A stretch of 33,899 nucleotides of DNA from Verrucomicrobiota bacterium (GTDB lineage Bacteria; Verrucomicrobiota; Verrucomicrobiia; Limisphaerales; UBA1100), in contig JAPKEI010000002.1 in assembly GCA_028872685.1 (NCBI GenBank), forward strand, positions 1 through 33,899, in the 5' to 3' direction. Positions 23,624-32,114 of this stretch are shown one piece after another. The translations under genes were made by a program, and so were the position numbers. The notes below the pieces were generated by a model. The model made no database searches. It was not told the origin of the DNA and saw nothing but the letters and a program-made list of their open reading frames with translations. How positions within the stretch are numbered: the first letter of the stretch is position 1; each line of letters begins with the position of its first letter.

Positions 23624-24955
23624 CTACTTTGCTGGTCGTTGCCAAGGCACTTGGCCGGCACGTTGAAAATGATTACGGAGGGCGGATTTCAGTTCCTTGA
23701 ATTTACGCGGTTCTTTGGCGGCCAAATCGTTCTTCTCCAGCGGATCATTTCCAAGATGGTAAAGTTGCAGCGGTTCGTCGGGACGATTGTGCACGAGCTT
23801 CCAATCACCCCGGCGCAACGCGTGGTAATCCTGGCCGTTGTAAAGATGCCCGCCTTCGCGCCGCATAAATATCATGTCGCGTTCCAGCTTCTGAGGTTTA
23901 CCGAGGAAAGCAGGCAGCAGGCTCACACCCTCCACGTAGGAAGGCACGTTGGCTCCGGCTACTGCGCAGGCGGTGGGGTAAAAATCCATTGAGAGTCCGG
24001 TTAGATGACTCCGAGTGCCGGGCTGGATACGGCCGGGCCACACGGCGCATGTGGGTACTTTGAGGCCGCCTTCGTACATATCCTGTTTACCACCACGATG
24101 ATTGCCGCAGCGCGCCCCCACGTTGAGTTGGCCGCCGTTGTCGCTGCTGAAGATAATGAGCGTGTTTTCGTATTGGCCGTTTGCCTTAAGTGTGGCGATG
24201 ACTTTCCCAATGCCATCATCCATGTGCTCAATAAGCGCCACCAGTTTGGCGCGGGGTTCCGCGATGCCCTTTTCCCGTGCCTTCACTTTGGCCAACCAAT
24301 CCGGTGGCGGCTGGATGGGTGTGTGCGGGGCGTTATAGGCGAGGTAGAGAAAGAAGGGCTGCTTTTTGTCTTTGCGTTTGTTGAGATAGTCGACAGCCCA
24401 ATTGGAAAACAGATCTGTTGCGTGGCCGGGCGGATTGATTTCTTTTTGGTTTTCGCGGAAGTAGTTAATGCCGTGCCGACGGTGTTTGTAGTAATCGTCA
24501 ATCATATCGCAAAGAAAGCCTTTGAAAAAATCAAAGCCACGCTCATTAGGGGTGTTCGGCGATTCCAATCCAAGATGCCATTTACCGACAATAGCCGTGT
24601 GGTATCCGGCGGCTTTGAGCGGCACCGGGAGCAGAACAGCTTTGGGCGATAGCCAGCCCCAGTTGCTTTCAGGGGAAGTGCGGATGACGCCGGGCACTCC
24701 GACGAGGTCGGGATACGTTCCACTGAGCAACGCCGCGCGCGTGGGGCTGCATACGGGGCAGTTTGCGTAAAAGGAATCAAATCGCATGCCCGACGCCATG
24801 AGCGCGTCCAGATGCGGGGATTTTAAATCTTTCGCGCCATAACACGAGAGATCGCCATAGCCAAGATCGTCAGCAAGAATAATTAAAATGTTCGGCTTGG
24901 CTTGAGCCAGGATCGGCAACAGGAATACTGTCGCAAGGGTGATTAGAAGTTTCAT
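23624..24955 (-). CDS. Secreted sulfatase (formylglycine-dependent, arylsulfatase family)
   Basis: This 443-residue exported sulfatase starts with the signal peptide MKLLITLATVFLLPILAQA. The formylglycine motif CSPTR begins at Cys69, inside VCSPTRAALLSG, and is of the C-x-P-x-R type matured by FGE or anSME. Calcium and sulfate ligands are Asp29-Asp30 (LADDLGYG), the lysine/histidine of VGKWHLG, the His of NAPHTPIQPP and the Asp-Asn of FSSDNGG. It would remove sulfate esters from polysaccharides or glycosaminoglycans in the periplasm or outside the cell, which suits a marine or particle-associated polymer degrader. The frame is open to 24991, but ATG 24955 starts exactly at the signal peptide. 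No maturase gene is in the window. The exact substrate cannot be told. Confidence 0.94.
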   Translation of the reverse strand: MKLLITLATVFLLPILAQAKPNILIILADDLGYGDLSCYGAKDLKSPHLDALMASGMRFDSFYANCPVCSPTRAALLSGTYPDLVGVPGVIRTSPESNWGWLSPKAVLLPVPLKAAGYHTAIVGKWHLGLESPNTPNERGFDFFKGFLCDMIDDYYKHRRHGINYFRENQKEINPPGHATDLFSNWAVDYLNKRKDKKQPFFLYLAYNAPHTPIQPPPDWLAKVKAREKGIAEPRAKLVALIEHMDDGIGKVIATLKANGQYENTLIIFSSDNGGQLNVGARCGNHRGGKQDMYEGGLKVPTCAVWPGRIQPGTRSHLTGLSMDFYPTACAVAGANVPSYVEGVSLLPAFLGKPQKLERDMIFMRREGGHLYNGQDYHALRRGDWKLVHNRPDEPLQLYHLGNDPLEKNDLAAKEPRKFKELKSALRNHFQRAGQVPWQRPAK

Positions 24956-25058
24956 GCGAGGTTGGTTTGTTCGTAAAAGGTGCTCAGTCAATGTGTCTGA
25001 TAAATTTTATTATGACCATCACGGCCAGAAGAATGTGGATGTTTTTCAGATGCTAATT

Positions 25059-26552
25059 TTATAGGCCCGCGAGCAAATCATCCACCTTATTTTTAACGGC
25101 TTTGTCCATCTCAATGATGGGTGGCCATTCGCGGTGGAAGCCGCTTTCGCCGGGGAGCTTGTGGGTGGCGTCGAGGCCGAGCTTGGTGCCAATGGCGATG
25201 TCGGTAGTGGCGTGGTCCAGCACATCTGCGGGGCCTCTGCTAAAGAGGGCATCCCGCTGGGGGTCGGTGCAGGCGCCGAGGCGGAAGAGGACTTCGCTGG
25301 TGTTATGGACGTCGACGTCCTCATCAACCACGATGATGTACTTGGCGAACATCATCTGCCCCGCGCCCCAAAGGCCGTGCATGATTTTATAAGCCTGCAT
25401 GGGGTAGGTTTTTTTGATGCTGACGAAAACAAGATTGTGGAAGGCGCCTTCGGCGGGTAGGGCAAGGTCGACCAACTCAGGAAAATTCATTTTCAAAATG
25501 GGCAGGAAGAGGCGAACGCTCGCGCCGCCCAGATAAAAATCCTCCATTGGCGGTTGGCCTACGATGGTGCTCGGATAAATGGCGTCCTTGCGATGGGTGA
25601 TGGCGGTGAGGTGAAAGGCAGGGTAAGGCTCAGGCAGGGTGTAGTAGCCGGTATGGTCACCGAAGGGGCCTTCTTCACGGAGGGGTTCGGTCGGGTCGAC
25701 GTAGCCTTCGAGGACGATGTCAGCATCGGCGGGTACTTCGATATCGTTGGTCTCGCACTTGACGAGCGGTACGGATTTTTGACGGAGCCATCCGGCGAGC
25801 AGGAGTTCGTCGAGTCCGTCGGGCAAAGGCGCGCAGGCGCAGAAGGCGTAAACAGGATCACCTCCGAGAAAAACGCTAACAGGCATCCGCTCGCCTTTTT
25901 CGTAGTAGCGCCGGCCATGGCGGGCAGCAACTTTTTGCAACTGCCAATGCAACGCGGTGGTTTGTTCGTCGAAAACTTGCATTCGATACAAACCTAGGTT
26001 GCGGTCACCCGTGTCAGGATCGTGAGTGACAACGCAGGGAAGAGTGAGAAAGCGGCCGGCGTCTTGAGGCCAGCATTGCTGAATTGGGAAATTTAACAGG
26101 GTTGAGAGTTGAGGGTTGAGGGTTGAGGAGGGTTTGCCGTCGAAACGGTGAACGACTTCCTTGCATGGGCCGCTCTTTACTTTCTTGGGTTTGGCGTGGC
26201 GAAGATCAAGGGCGGCACCGAGGAGTTTGAAGGCTTCGCCAAGACTGGAGGGGGGCTTGGCTTTGACAAGCTTGTTGAGTTCTGCGGCGGCATCTTGGAC
26301 CGTGGCGCGGCCTAGCACCATCGCCATTCGCTTTTCGCTGCCGTAAGTGTTGATGGCTAGCGGGAAGGGGCTGGGTTTGCCGTTAACTGTGGGTTGTTCA
26401 AACAGCAGCGCTTGACCGCCGCCGGGCTTTTTCATCTCACGGTCGGCCACCTCGGTGATTTCCAGCTCGGTGGCCACCGGCGCGCTAATGCGACGTAGTT
26501 CACCTTCAGCTTCAAGCTGTTTCAAAAAACCCCGGAGTGATTCACATGCCAT
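25059..26552 (-). CDS. UbiD family decarboxylase
   Basis: This 497-residue enzyme of the UbiD family decarboxylates aromatic or unsaturated acids with prenylated FMN. It may be 4-hydroxy-3-polyprenylbenzoate decarboxylase or its menaquinone-pathway counterpart. Conserved blocks are MACESLRGFLKQLEAEGEL at the N-terminus, FPIQQCWPQDAGRFLTLP, REEGPFGDHTGYYTLPEPYPAF (active-site Glu region), AITHRKDAIYPSTIVGQPPMED, and AKYIIVVDEDVDVHNTSEVL near the C-terminus. The start is ATG 26552; a frame to 26570 exists. A heptamer repeat inserts about ten residues (around 142-151) into a loop just before the FPIQ block. The UbiX flavin prenyltransferase is not nearby. It lies downstream of two secreted proteins and is followed by a 103-base gap. 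Confidence 0.93.
   Translation of the reverse strand: MACESLRGFLKQLEAEGELRRISAPVATELEITEVADREMKKPGGGQALLFEQPTVNGKPSPFPLAINTYGSEKRMAMVLGRATVQDAAAELNKLVKAKPPSSLGEAFKLLGAALDLRHAKPKKVKSGPCKEVVHRFDGKPSSTLNPQLSTLLNFPIQQCWPQDAGRFLTLPCVVTHDPDTGDRNLGLYRMQVFDEQTTALHWQLQKVAARHGRRYYEKGERMPVSVFLGGDPVYAFCACAPLPDGLDELLLAGWLRQKSVPLVKCETNDIEVPADADIVLEGYVDPTEPLREEGPFGDHTGYYTLPEPYPAFHLTAITHRKDAIYPSTIVGQPPMEDFYLGGASVRLFLPILKMNFPELVDLALPAEGAFHNLVFVSIKKTYPMQAYKIMHGLWGAGQMMFAKYIIVVDEDVDVHNTSEVLFRLGACTDPQRDALFSRGPADVLDHATTDIAIGTKLGLDATHKLPGESGFHREWPPIIEMDKAVKNKVDDLLAGL
26101..26128. repeat. Four tandem heptamers (GTTGAGA/GTTGAGG) inside the ubiD gene
   Basis: GTTGAGA at 26101-26107 is followed by three exact GTTGAGG units (26108-26128). 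On the coding strand this reads as CCTCAAC units and translates to STLNPQLSTL. Runs of this kind, giving TLNPQLSTL-like peptides, are scattered in Verrucomicrobiota genomes as far as I recall, so this looks like an expanded or inserted mini-repeat tolerated in a surface loop. Confidence 0.8.
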
Positions 26553-26594
26553 GCGGCGATAGGATAGCAAATGAAGGGGCGGGAGGGCAAAAGT

Positions 26595-28208
26595 TTATCG
26601 TTTGCGTGGAATGGCGCGTTGACGTCCCTGTAATTCCTGCAGGCGCTCAAGTATTTGGGGCGGTATTTCGCGGCCGTTGAGCTGCTTGGCTTCGTTGACT
26701 TTAATGTTGCCCTGATTTCTTTGCACTCGTATTTGATGGGCAAGAGTGCTCCAATTGGGTCGGGGAACAGGCTGGGTTGAAGCGCTTCTGGGTTTGCCCA
26801 GATTAAATTCAACCCTCCGGAAAATGTTTGCATCGAATGTTGCCTCACCAAATATCGGGCTGCCAAGGATGACTTGGTTACCTTTCCATGCCTTAATAAC
26901 GCCGGTGATGCGACTGTTGCCCGCAAGTGTGGCGCGCACCGAGTTGGCCGGCGTGGGCGGAGTGACAAGGGTGTCGCGGGCAAAATGAATTGTTCCCACT
27001 TTACCAACCGGAATATTTACGTCACCAAATGCGGTGGACTTAAATTTCATCACGTCATTACCGATGGCCTGCAGTTTGCCAGTGATGCTGTCATCATTGG
27101 CGAATAACACAAAGTCTTCTTTGGCGCCCGCATCTGCGGCCACGTTACCCGCGCCCGGCAGGTTGCCGCTCCACTCACTGATGGTGATACGGCTGATGCG
27201 CATGGGGTTGCTGGTGCGTGAGGAGAAATTCAGGCCATTGCTTAAGGGAGGGGCTGCGGCCATGGTGTCATTCCATTCACCGACAAGTTTACCATTGATG
27301 ATGACGGCGACCTTCTTTTTGGATGCATCATGGCAGAGGGCGATGCGCACTTTTTTAGGGCCGATTCCAAAACTGTAGCTTCGGCTGGAAGGTTGCAGGC
27401 GTTGGCTGCGGATGCCACCGCCTACTTTAGCATAGCGATAAACATACACGGAACTGCCGGTGAGCCGAATACTGTAGCAATTGCCTCCGCTGTACGAGGT
27501 GAGGTTGTCGGTCATAAATCCGACGTAAACGCTGGGGCTGCCGCGTTTCCACTCTAAGTCAAACTCCACCCGTGCTTTGGCAGGCATTTTTGGGAAGTTG
27601 CGCCCGATTACCGGCCCGCTTGCGGTGGATTCAAAACCGCCATCGGAAAAATTCCAACCCAAGGTGCCAGTTCGGGTTTCCTTCCATCCTTTTTTTGTCA
27701 CCGGCCCAGAGTATAATGATGAGCTCGTGATGGTGCCGGGAGAAAGCGTCCGGATGGTGCTGCGATCCACTGCCAACTCGCCCGCGTACCAGGTGCTGAT
27801 GCGCAGTTTGTTGTTTTCCATTCCCAAAACTTCGCCGGTGAGCCGGTCGCCATTGGAAAATTCAATCACCCCGCTGTGAGACTTGGCGTTGGCCGGCACG
27901 GACTTTACAGCAAAATCAATGCGGCTGATTCGATCCGTTGGGATAGTGAGCGTATCCGGCTTGATGTCCGGGTGATTCCACGAAAGGCCGCGTTGCGGGT
28001 CGAAGCCAAGAAATTGCCCGAGCATTCCATTGCCCCGAATCAACTGTAATTGATCCGCTTTGCCCTCGGCCACAAAGATTTTGGCGGTCCGGGGCGCGGT
28101 GGGAGGCATGCCGGAAAGGGAAATAGGTGGTGTAGGCTTAAGTAAAGGTTGAGCCAGTGTAGTGCCGGCCAACAAACCGAAAACGGTAAAAAACAGAGCT
28201 AGTTTCAT
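26595..28208 (-). CDS. Secreted protein of unknown function with LamG-like core and repeated beta modules (paralog B)
   Basis: I cannot assign a function. The 537-residue protein has a signal peptide (MKLALFFTVFGLLAGTTLAQ). Two copies of a roughly 45-residue beta module come first: GMLGQFLGFDP...ISRIDF and SNGDRLTGEVLGMENNKLRI continuing to TWYAGELAV. A concanavalin/LamG-like region follows (FESTASGPVIGRNFPKMPAK, VEFDLEWKRGSPSVYVGFMT, YSIRLTGSSVYVYRYA). Two more modules come after it (DDSITGKLQAIGND..FGDVNI and NSRITGVIKAWKGN..FGEATF), then a basic Q/R-rich tail. The module resembles the GD-x-LTG...YAGE-x-x-I segment known in front of some DUF481 proteins, but no DUF481 barrel is present. It is colinear with the gene upstream, 48 bases away, so the two are tandem paralogs. 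Confidence 0.82.
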   Translation of the reverse strand: MKLALFFTVFGLLAGTTLAQPLLKPTPPISLSGMPPTAPRTAKIFVAEGKADQLQLIRGNGMLGQFLGFDPQRGLSWNHPDIKPDTLTIPTDRISRIDFAVKSVPANAKSHSGVIEFSNGDRLTGEVLGMENNKLRISTWYAGELAVDRSTIRTLSPGTITSSSLYSGPVTKKGWKETRTGTLGWNFSDGGFESTASGPVIGRNFPKMPAKARVEFDLEWKRGSPSVYVGFMTDNLTSYSGGNCYSIRLTGSSVYVYRYAKVGGGIRSQRLQPSSRSYSFGIGPKKVRIALCHDASKKKVAVIINGKLVGEWNDTMAAAPPLSNGLNFSSRTSNPMRISRITISEWSGNLPGAGNVAADAGAKEDFVLFANDDSITGKLQAIGNDVMKFKSTAFGDVNIPVGKVGTIHFARDTLVTPPTPANSVRATLAGNSRITGVIKAWKGNQVILGSPIFGEATFDANIFRRVEFNLGKPRSASTQPVPRPNWSTLAHQIRVQRNQGNIKVNEAKQLNGREIPPQILERLQELQGRQRAIPRKR

Positions 28209-28256
28209 GGTAGGGTGATAAAGTGCTGGGCCGCTCATTTTATCAATCGAGAGCTT

Positions 28257-30002
28257 TTAACGGCGAGGTTTAACCTGGGGTGCCTTAGGATCCGGTCGCA
28301 CTTTCAGTTCAAAGCGGAGGGCTTGGGGGACCTTCCCGGGGCGGGGCACTGGCAAAGCTCTTTGCCGAAGCTGAAGGGGGGCGCGAACACCCTTTTCAAT
28401 GAGCATGGGTTTTATGGTGGGCGAAATATTGGACACCTGCCGGGTGTTCTTGCCAGTAAAGTCAATGGATTGGAATACCTCCGCATCAAACGAAGCTTCG
28501 CCAAAGATCGGACTGGTGGCGGTGACTTTGCCGTCCTTCCACCCGGTGATATTCATTGCCATGCTACCTCCGCCTTTGAAGATGGCGCGCGCCATGCCGG
28601 TTGTTGTGGGAATGGCCTTTACGCGCTCCGTAGCGCGATGGATCACACCAATTTTTTCGAGGCCAATGGCCATCTCGCCGAAGTCAGATTTGAGCTGGAG
28701 TTTACCGTCCGCAATGCTGGTTAACTCGCCGGTGATATGGTCGGCATTATTCAGGAGGACATAATCATTCTTTGGCTCCGACTTGGCTTTAGCGTTGGCT
28801 TCAGGAAGGTTTCCGTTCCAGTCAGTCACGCGAATGTGGCTGAGTTTCATGCGGCTGGTGGTGCGTGAAGTGAACAGTAAGCCATTTTCATCAGAAGGGA
28901 AATCACCGAGGTTTTCCCATTTTTGGATAAGTATGTCGTTGATGAATAGTGCTATGGTTTTCTTTTTAGCATCCATTTTTAGTGCTATGTGTGCGTTGCC
29001 CTGCAGGCTAGCGAGGTTTACCCGCACATTGTTACCCACGCGCCCACCACGCCCCGCGTTGTTGTTGAAGTTGTAGCGGTATAGGTATATATAACTCTGG
29101 GTTAATCGCAGGCAATAGCCATTGCACATGCTGTAGCTGGTCAGAGAGTCTGTGAGAAAATTAACATACAGGTTCAGGCTTCCTGTCCATTCAACATCGA
29201 ACTCTGTGCTGGAACGTGCGGGCATTTCCTTCATTTGCCGCCCTACCATTGAATTGCTAGTGGTGGATTCAAATACTCCGTCAGTTAATTTCCATGTCGG
29301 CCCCTTGGCCGCTTGTGCGGCACGTTCCTTCAGTTGCCGTTGTTGTTCTAATGGCAGTTGCGGGATCATCCGCAGGGGAAGTCCTCCGTTTTGGCCGTTA
29401 TTAAAAGTCCAGTTCTTCGTGTTTTTTGGTCCCTCAAAGAAAACCTTGGCCGAGGAGAAGCCGGGTTTGAGTGATTTAATATGTGCGGTGTTAATGGCCA
29501 GTTCGCCGGCATACCACGTATTTAAAATAAGCTTTTTATTTTCCATACGGACAAGGTCGCCGGCTATTGTATCGCCATTAGAGAGCTCTATCTGGCAGTT
29601 GTGATGCTTCGCATGATTGGGAAGCGGGCCCACCTTGAAGTTCAGCAGGCTCACCCGGTTGGGCAGAAAATGGATCACTTTGGGCAGGAAATCCGGGTGG
29701 GACCATTTCAATCCTTGCGCAGGATCGTATCCTAGAAATTTTCCACGAAACGTTTCGCCACTGCGGGTCAGAAGATGCTCCTCCATAATCGCGCGGCGAG
29801 GGTTTTTAGATGGAATAGTCACCGTGCCCGGTATGCCGTTTTTGGGGGGGATAAACCGCGCATTGAGTTGTTTGGCTAAAGCAATATTGGGAACCGGCAC
29901 CGGTGCTGGCCCTTTGGCAAGGCGCGGCGGAGGCACAGCCTTGGCAATCGCAACAACCAATAACAAAGCGAAAATAGGGATCACGCGTCTCATAGGCGTC
30001 AT
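28257..30002 (-). CDS. Secreted protein of unknown function with LamG-like core and repeated beta modules (paralog A)
   Basis: The 581-residue product is exported (MTPMRRVIPIFALLLVVAIA then KA). It shares the whole layout of the next gene: FRGKFLGYDPAQGLKWSHPD, SNGDTIAGDLVRMENKKLIL leading to NTWYAGELAI, a lectin-like core (STEFDVEWTGSLNLYVNFLT, GYCLRLTQSYIYLYRYN), NADHITGELTSIADGKLQLK, and SPIFGEASFDAEVFQSIDF. It has an insert of about 20 residues rich in Gln and Ala before the core, and a proline/arginine-rich tail (PVPRPGKVPQALRFELKVRP). The frame begins with TTG 30029; ATG 30002 or 29993 fits the signal peptide better. A role at the cell surface, such as carbohydrate or matrix binding, is only a guess from the fold. 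Confidence 0.82.
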   Translation of the reverse strand: MTPMRRVIPIFALLLVVAIAKAVPPPRLAKGPAPVPVPNIALAKQLNARFIPPKNGIPGTVTIPSKNPRRAIMEEHLLTRSGETFRGKFLGYDPAQGLKWSHPDFLPKVIHFLPNRVSLLNFKVGPLPNHAKHHNCQIELSNGDTIAGDLVRMENKKLILNTWYAGELAINTAHIKSLKPGFSSAKVFFEGPKNTKNWTFNNGQNGGLPLRMIPQLPLEQQRQLKERAAQAAKGPTWKLTDGVFESTTSNSMVGRQMKEMPARSSTEFDVEWTGSLNLYVNFLTDSLTSYSMCNGYCLRLTQSYIYLYRYNFNNNAGRGGRVGNNVRVNLASLQGNAHIALKMDAKKKTIALFINDILIQKWENLGDFPSDENGLLFTSRTTSRMKLSHIRVTDWNGNLPEANAKAKSEPKNDYVLLNNADHITGELTSIADGKLQLKSDFGEMAIGLEKIGVIHRATERVKAIPTTTGMARAIFKGGGSMAMNITGWKDGKVTATSPIFGEASFDAEVFQSIDFTGKNTRQVSNISPTIKPMLIEKGVRAPLQLRQRALPVPRPGKVPQALRFELKVRPDPKAPQVKPRR

Positions 30003-30050
30003 ACAACCTGATTTGACGGGGTTTGCCAAGAAAACTCCGCGTTTTTTTGG

Positions 30051-30656
30051 CTATTTCGCGGGAATGACTTTCTTGTCTTCCAGGGCCTTGAGTTTGGGCT
30101 GGATGAGAAATGCACAGTACGGCACGCCTGGATTCAGCCGGAAATAATCCTGATGATTCACCTCCGCTTTGTAAAATTTCTTGCCAGGCTCCATCGTGGT
30201 CACAATCGGCCGATTGAATTCTTTGGCCCATTCCTTCCGGCTCTGCTCCGCGATGGCTGTTTGCCCTTTGTCGTGCGGCATAATGGTGGACCGATATTGC
30301 GTGCCAAAATCATTACCTTGCCGGTTCAGTGTGGTTGGATCATGGCATTGCCAAAACACCGACAAGATTTGGTCGTACCCAATCTTCTTCGGGTCAAAAT
30401 AAATCTGCACCACCTCTGCGTGCCCAGTGGTGCCCGTGCAGATTTCCGGATAAGTCGGGTCCTTAGTCTTCCCTCCCGCATAACCACTCTCCACCTTGCT
30501 CACCCCCGGCAACCGTTCAAACACCGCCTCCAAACACCAAAAACAACCGCCACCCAAAGTGGCGATTTCAGTTTTTGCTGGCGTTTCAGCTGGGGTATTC
30601 GCGCTCATCAAAATTCCTGTGCTCGCAATCAATGCAAAAAATGACGTCGACCTCAT
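30051..30656 (-). CDS. msrA: Peptide-methionine (S)-S-oxide reductase MsrA, probably exported
   Basis: This 201-residue enzyme reduces methionine S-sulfoxide in oxidised proteins. The catalytic Cys38 is in GGGCFWCLEAVFERLPGV, and the family blocks SGYAGGKTKDPTYPEICTGTTGHAEVVQI, FWQCHDPTTLNRQGND and GTQYRSTIM are intact. A late cysteine in GVPYCAFLIQPK could act in resolution. An N-terminal hydrophobic stretch (FFALIASTGILMSANTPAE) suggests export, so it may repair envelope proteins. GGAGG at 30665-30669, eight bases before ATG 30656, is a clear ribosome binding site. It lies between pyrE and the two secreted paralogs. Confidence 0.95.
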   Translation of the reverse strand: MRSTSFFALIASTGILMSANTPAETPAKTEIATLGGGCFWCLEAVFERLPGVSKVESGYAGGKTKDPTYPEICTGTTGHAEVVQIYFDPKKIGYDQILSVFWQCHDPTTLNRQGNDFGTQYRSTIMPHDKGQTAIAEQSRKEWAKEFNRPIVTTMEPGKKFYKAEVNHQDYFRLNPGVPYCAFLIQPKLKALEDKKVIPAK

Positions 30657-30694
30657 TGGGAAATCCTCCGTTGCCGCGCGTGTATTGGCAACCT

Positions 30695-31264
30695 TTATTT
30701 ACTGCCGGGCTTTACGGCCTCGGTATTTTGTAAATCTTCGGGAAGATCGTCCGGCCCAAATGTTTCCACTTCCATCGCCAGTAAACTGTGCATCGGGACG
30801 TCAGGTTTGTAGTTGCCGTTGGAGCGGTCGACTACGATGGTGACGGCGCAGAGGTCGGCGCCTTGGGCGCGGACGATGTCGATGGTTTCCTGCAAACGAC
30901 CGCCGCGGGTGATAACGTCTTCGACGATGAGCACTTTTTCATCGGGGGCTAATGTGAAGCCGCGGCGCATCACGAGTGCGCCGTCGTCATCTTTTTCGAC
31001 AAAAATAAATCGCACGCCCAGTTGGCGTGCCACTTCCTGCCCAATCACCAAGCCGCCCATCGCGGGGGCCACAACGGTGTCGATGGCTTCGTCCCGCACG
31101 CGGTCAGCCAACGCTGCGCCGAGTTTTTCCACCACTGGCATTTGTTGCAGCGCCTGAGCGCATTGGAAAAATTGTCGACTGTGCAGCCCACTGCGCAGAA
31201 CAAAATGGCCGTCGAGCAGTGCGCCGGTTTCGCGAAAAATCTGAAGGGCGTCTTCTTGCGTCAT
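30695..31264 (-). CDS. pyrE: Orotate phosphoribosyltransferase
   Basis: This enzyme of 189 residues joins orotate and PRPP to give OMP in pyrimidine synthesis. The PRPP-binding loop VLIVEDVITRGG is at residues 111-122. The N-terminal GALLDGHFVLRSGLHSRQFFQ and the loop VEKDDDGALVMRRGF are typical of the bacterial family close to PyrE of Bacteroidota and Bacillus. The frame is open up to 31339, but ATG 31264 (MTQEDALQIF) gives the usual length; ATG 31315 is the main alternative. It is the first gene of the long minus-strand block and is divergent from the membrane peptidase gene. Confidence 0.94.
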   Translation of the reverse strand: MTQEDALQIFRETGALLDGHFVLRSGLHSRQFFQCAQALQQMPVVEKLGAALADRVRDEAIDTVVAPAMGGLVIGQEVARQLGVRFIFVEKDDDGALVMRRGFTLAPDEKVLIVEDVITRGGRLQETIDIVRAQGADLCAVTIVVDRSNGNYKPDVPMHSLLAMEVETFGPDDLPEDLQNTEAVKPGSK

Positions 31265-31366
31265 CCGCGGAAGGTAAAACGGAGAAGGCAGCGGAGGCAA
31301 TGCAATGTTTTCCATTCCTGATTTCAGGTTGCTTAGCATCGGTTTTGCATCGATTTCACAGCGCGT

Positions 31367-32080
31367 TTGTGGTGTATTCGTTTCGTGCCGAGGAGGCGTA
31401 AATTATTTGTGGCGATTTTGCTGCTACCGTTGTGCGTGGGCATGGGTCGTGCGCTGGGGCAACTCATTGCGCAATCGGGCTTTGCTGATACCACCGTGGC
31501 GCCGTTGGCAGCGGGGGTGGCGTGTATGTTTCTGCTGTATCATTACGCGCCGAAGCCGATGTGGATTTATGTGTTCGGCCACGAATTTACCCACGCCGCC
31601 GCTACGATGGCGTGCGGTGGGCGAGTGAAGGGGATGAAAGTCACGAGCGATGGCGGGCACGTGTTGGTGACAAAAGATAATTTTTTCGTGAGCCTCGCGC
31701 CGTATTTTGTTCCTTTATATGTGGGGCTGGTACTGGCGGTGTTTGTGGGCGGACGTGCGTTGTGGGGCTGGGGCGGCCCGTGGGCGTGGAGTTTTTTTTA
31801 CTGGATGCTCGGCTTGGCGTACGCGTTTCACGTGCTGCTCACTTGGCACACCCTGCACACACGCCAATCCGACCTCACTTCGCAGGGCTATTTGTTCTCG
31901 GCAGTGATCATTTTTTTGGGAAATGCAGGGGTTTTATTGCTTGGTTTACCGCATTTGCTTGATGGCCCGGATACGCTGGATGCCTTTAAAATGGCGGGTA
32001 CAGGTACGCTGGAAACCTTCCGTTATTTGGGCACGCTCGCCACTCGGATTTGGGATGCGGGCAATTCTGCCTTGAATTAG
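31367..32080 (+). CDS. M50-like integral membrane metallopeptidase
   Basis: This roughly 220-237 residue membrane protein has four to five hydrophobic segments. In the second to third segment it carries FGHEFTHAAATMACGG, an HExxH zinc motif (His72, Glu73, His76 counted from 31367) followed by the small-residue stretch seen in site-2-protease relatives. The segment SLAPYFVPLYVGLVLAVFVG fits the M50 family, although the usual Asp-Gly motif is not obvious. The start is uncertain. TTG 31367 is the outermost. GTG 31409 has AGGAGG 12 bases upstream and would begin in the first membrane helix. The substrate is unknown. It lies 34 bases upstream of ptsN on the same strand. Confidence 0.8.
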   Translation: MWCIRFVPRRRKLFVAILLLPLCVGMGRALGQLIAQSGFADTTVAPLAAGVACMFLLYHYAPKPMWIYVFGHEFTHAAATMACGGRVKGMKVTSDGGHVLVTKDNFFVSLAPYFVPLYVGLVLAVFVGGRALWGWGGPWAWSFFYWMLGLAYAFHVLLTWHTLHTRQSDLTSQGYLFSAVIIFLGNAGVLLLGLPHLLDGPDTLDAFKMAGTGTLETFRYLGTLATRIWDAGNSALN

Positions 32081-32114
32081 CAGCCCGCTTCGTGCCGAAT
32101 GCGCGCGACGAAAT

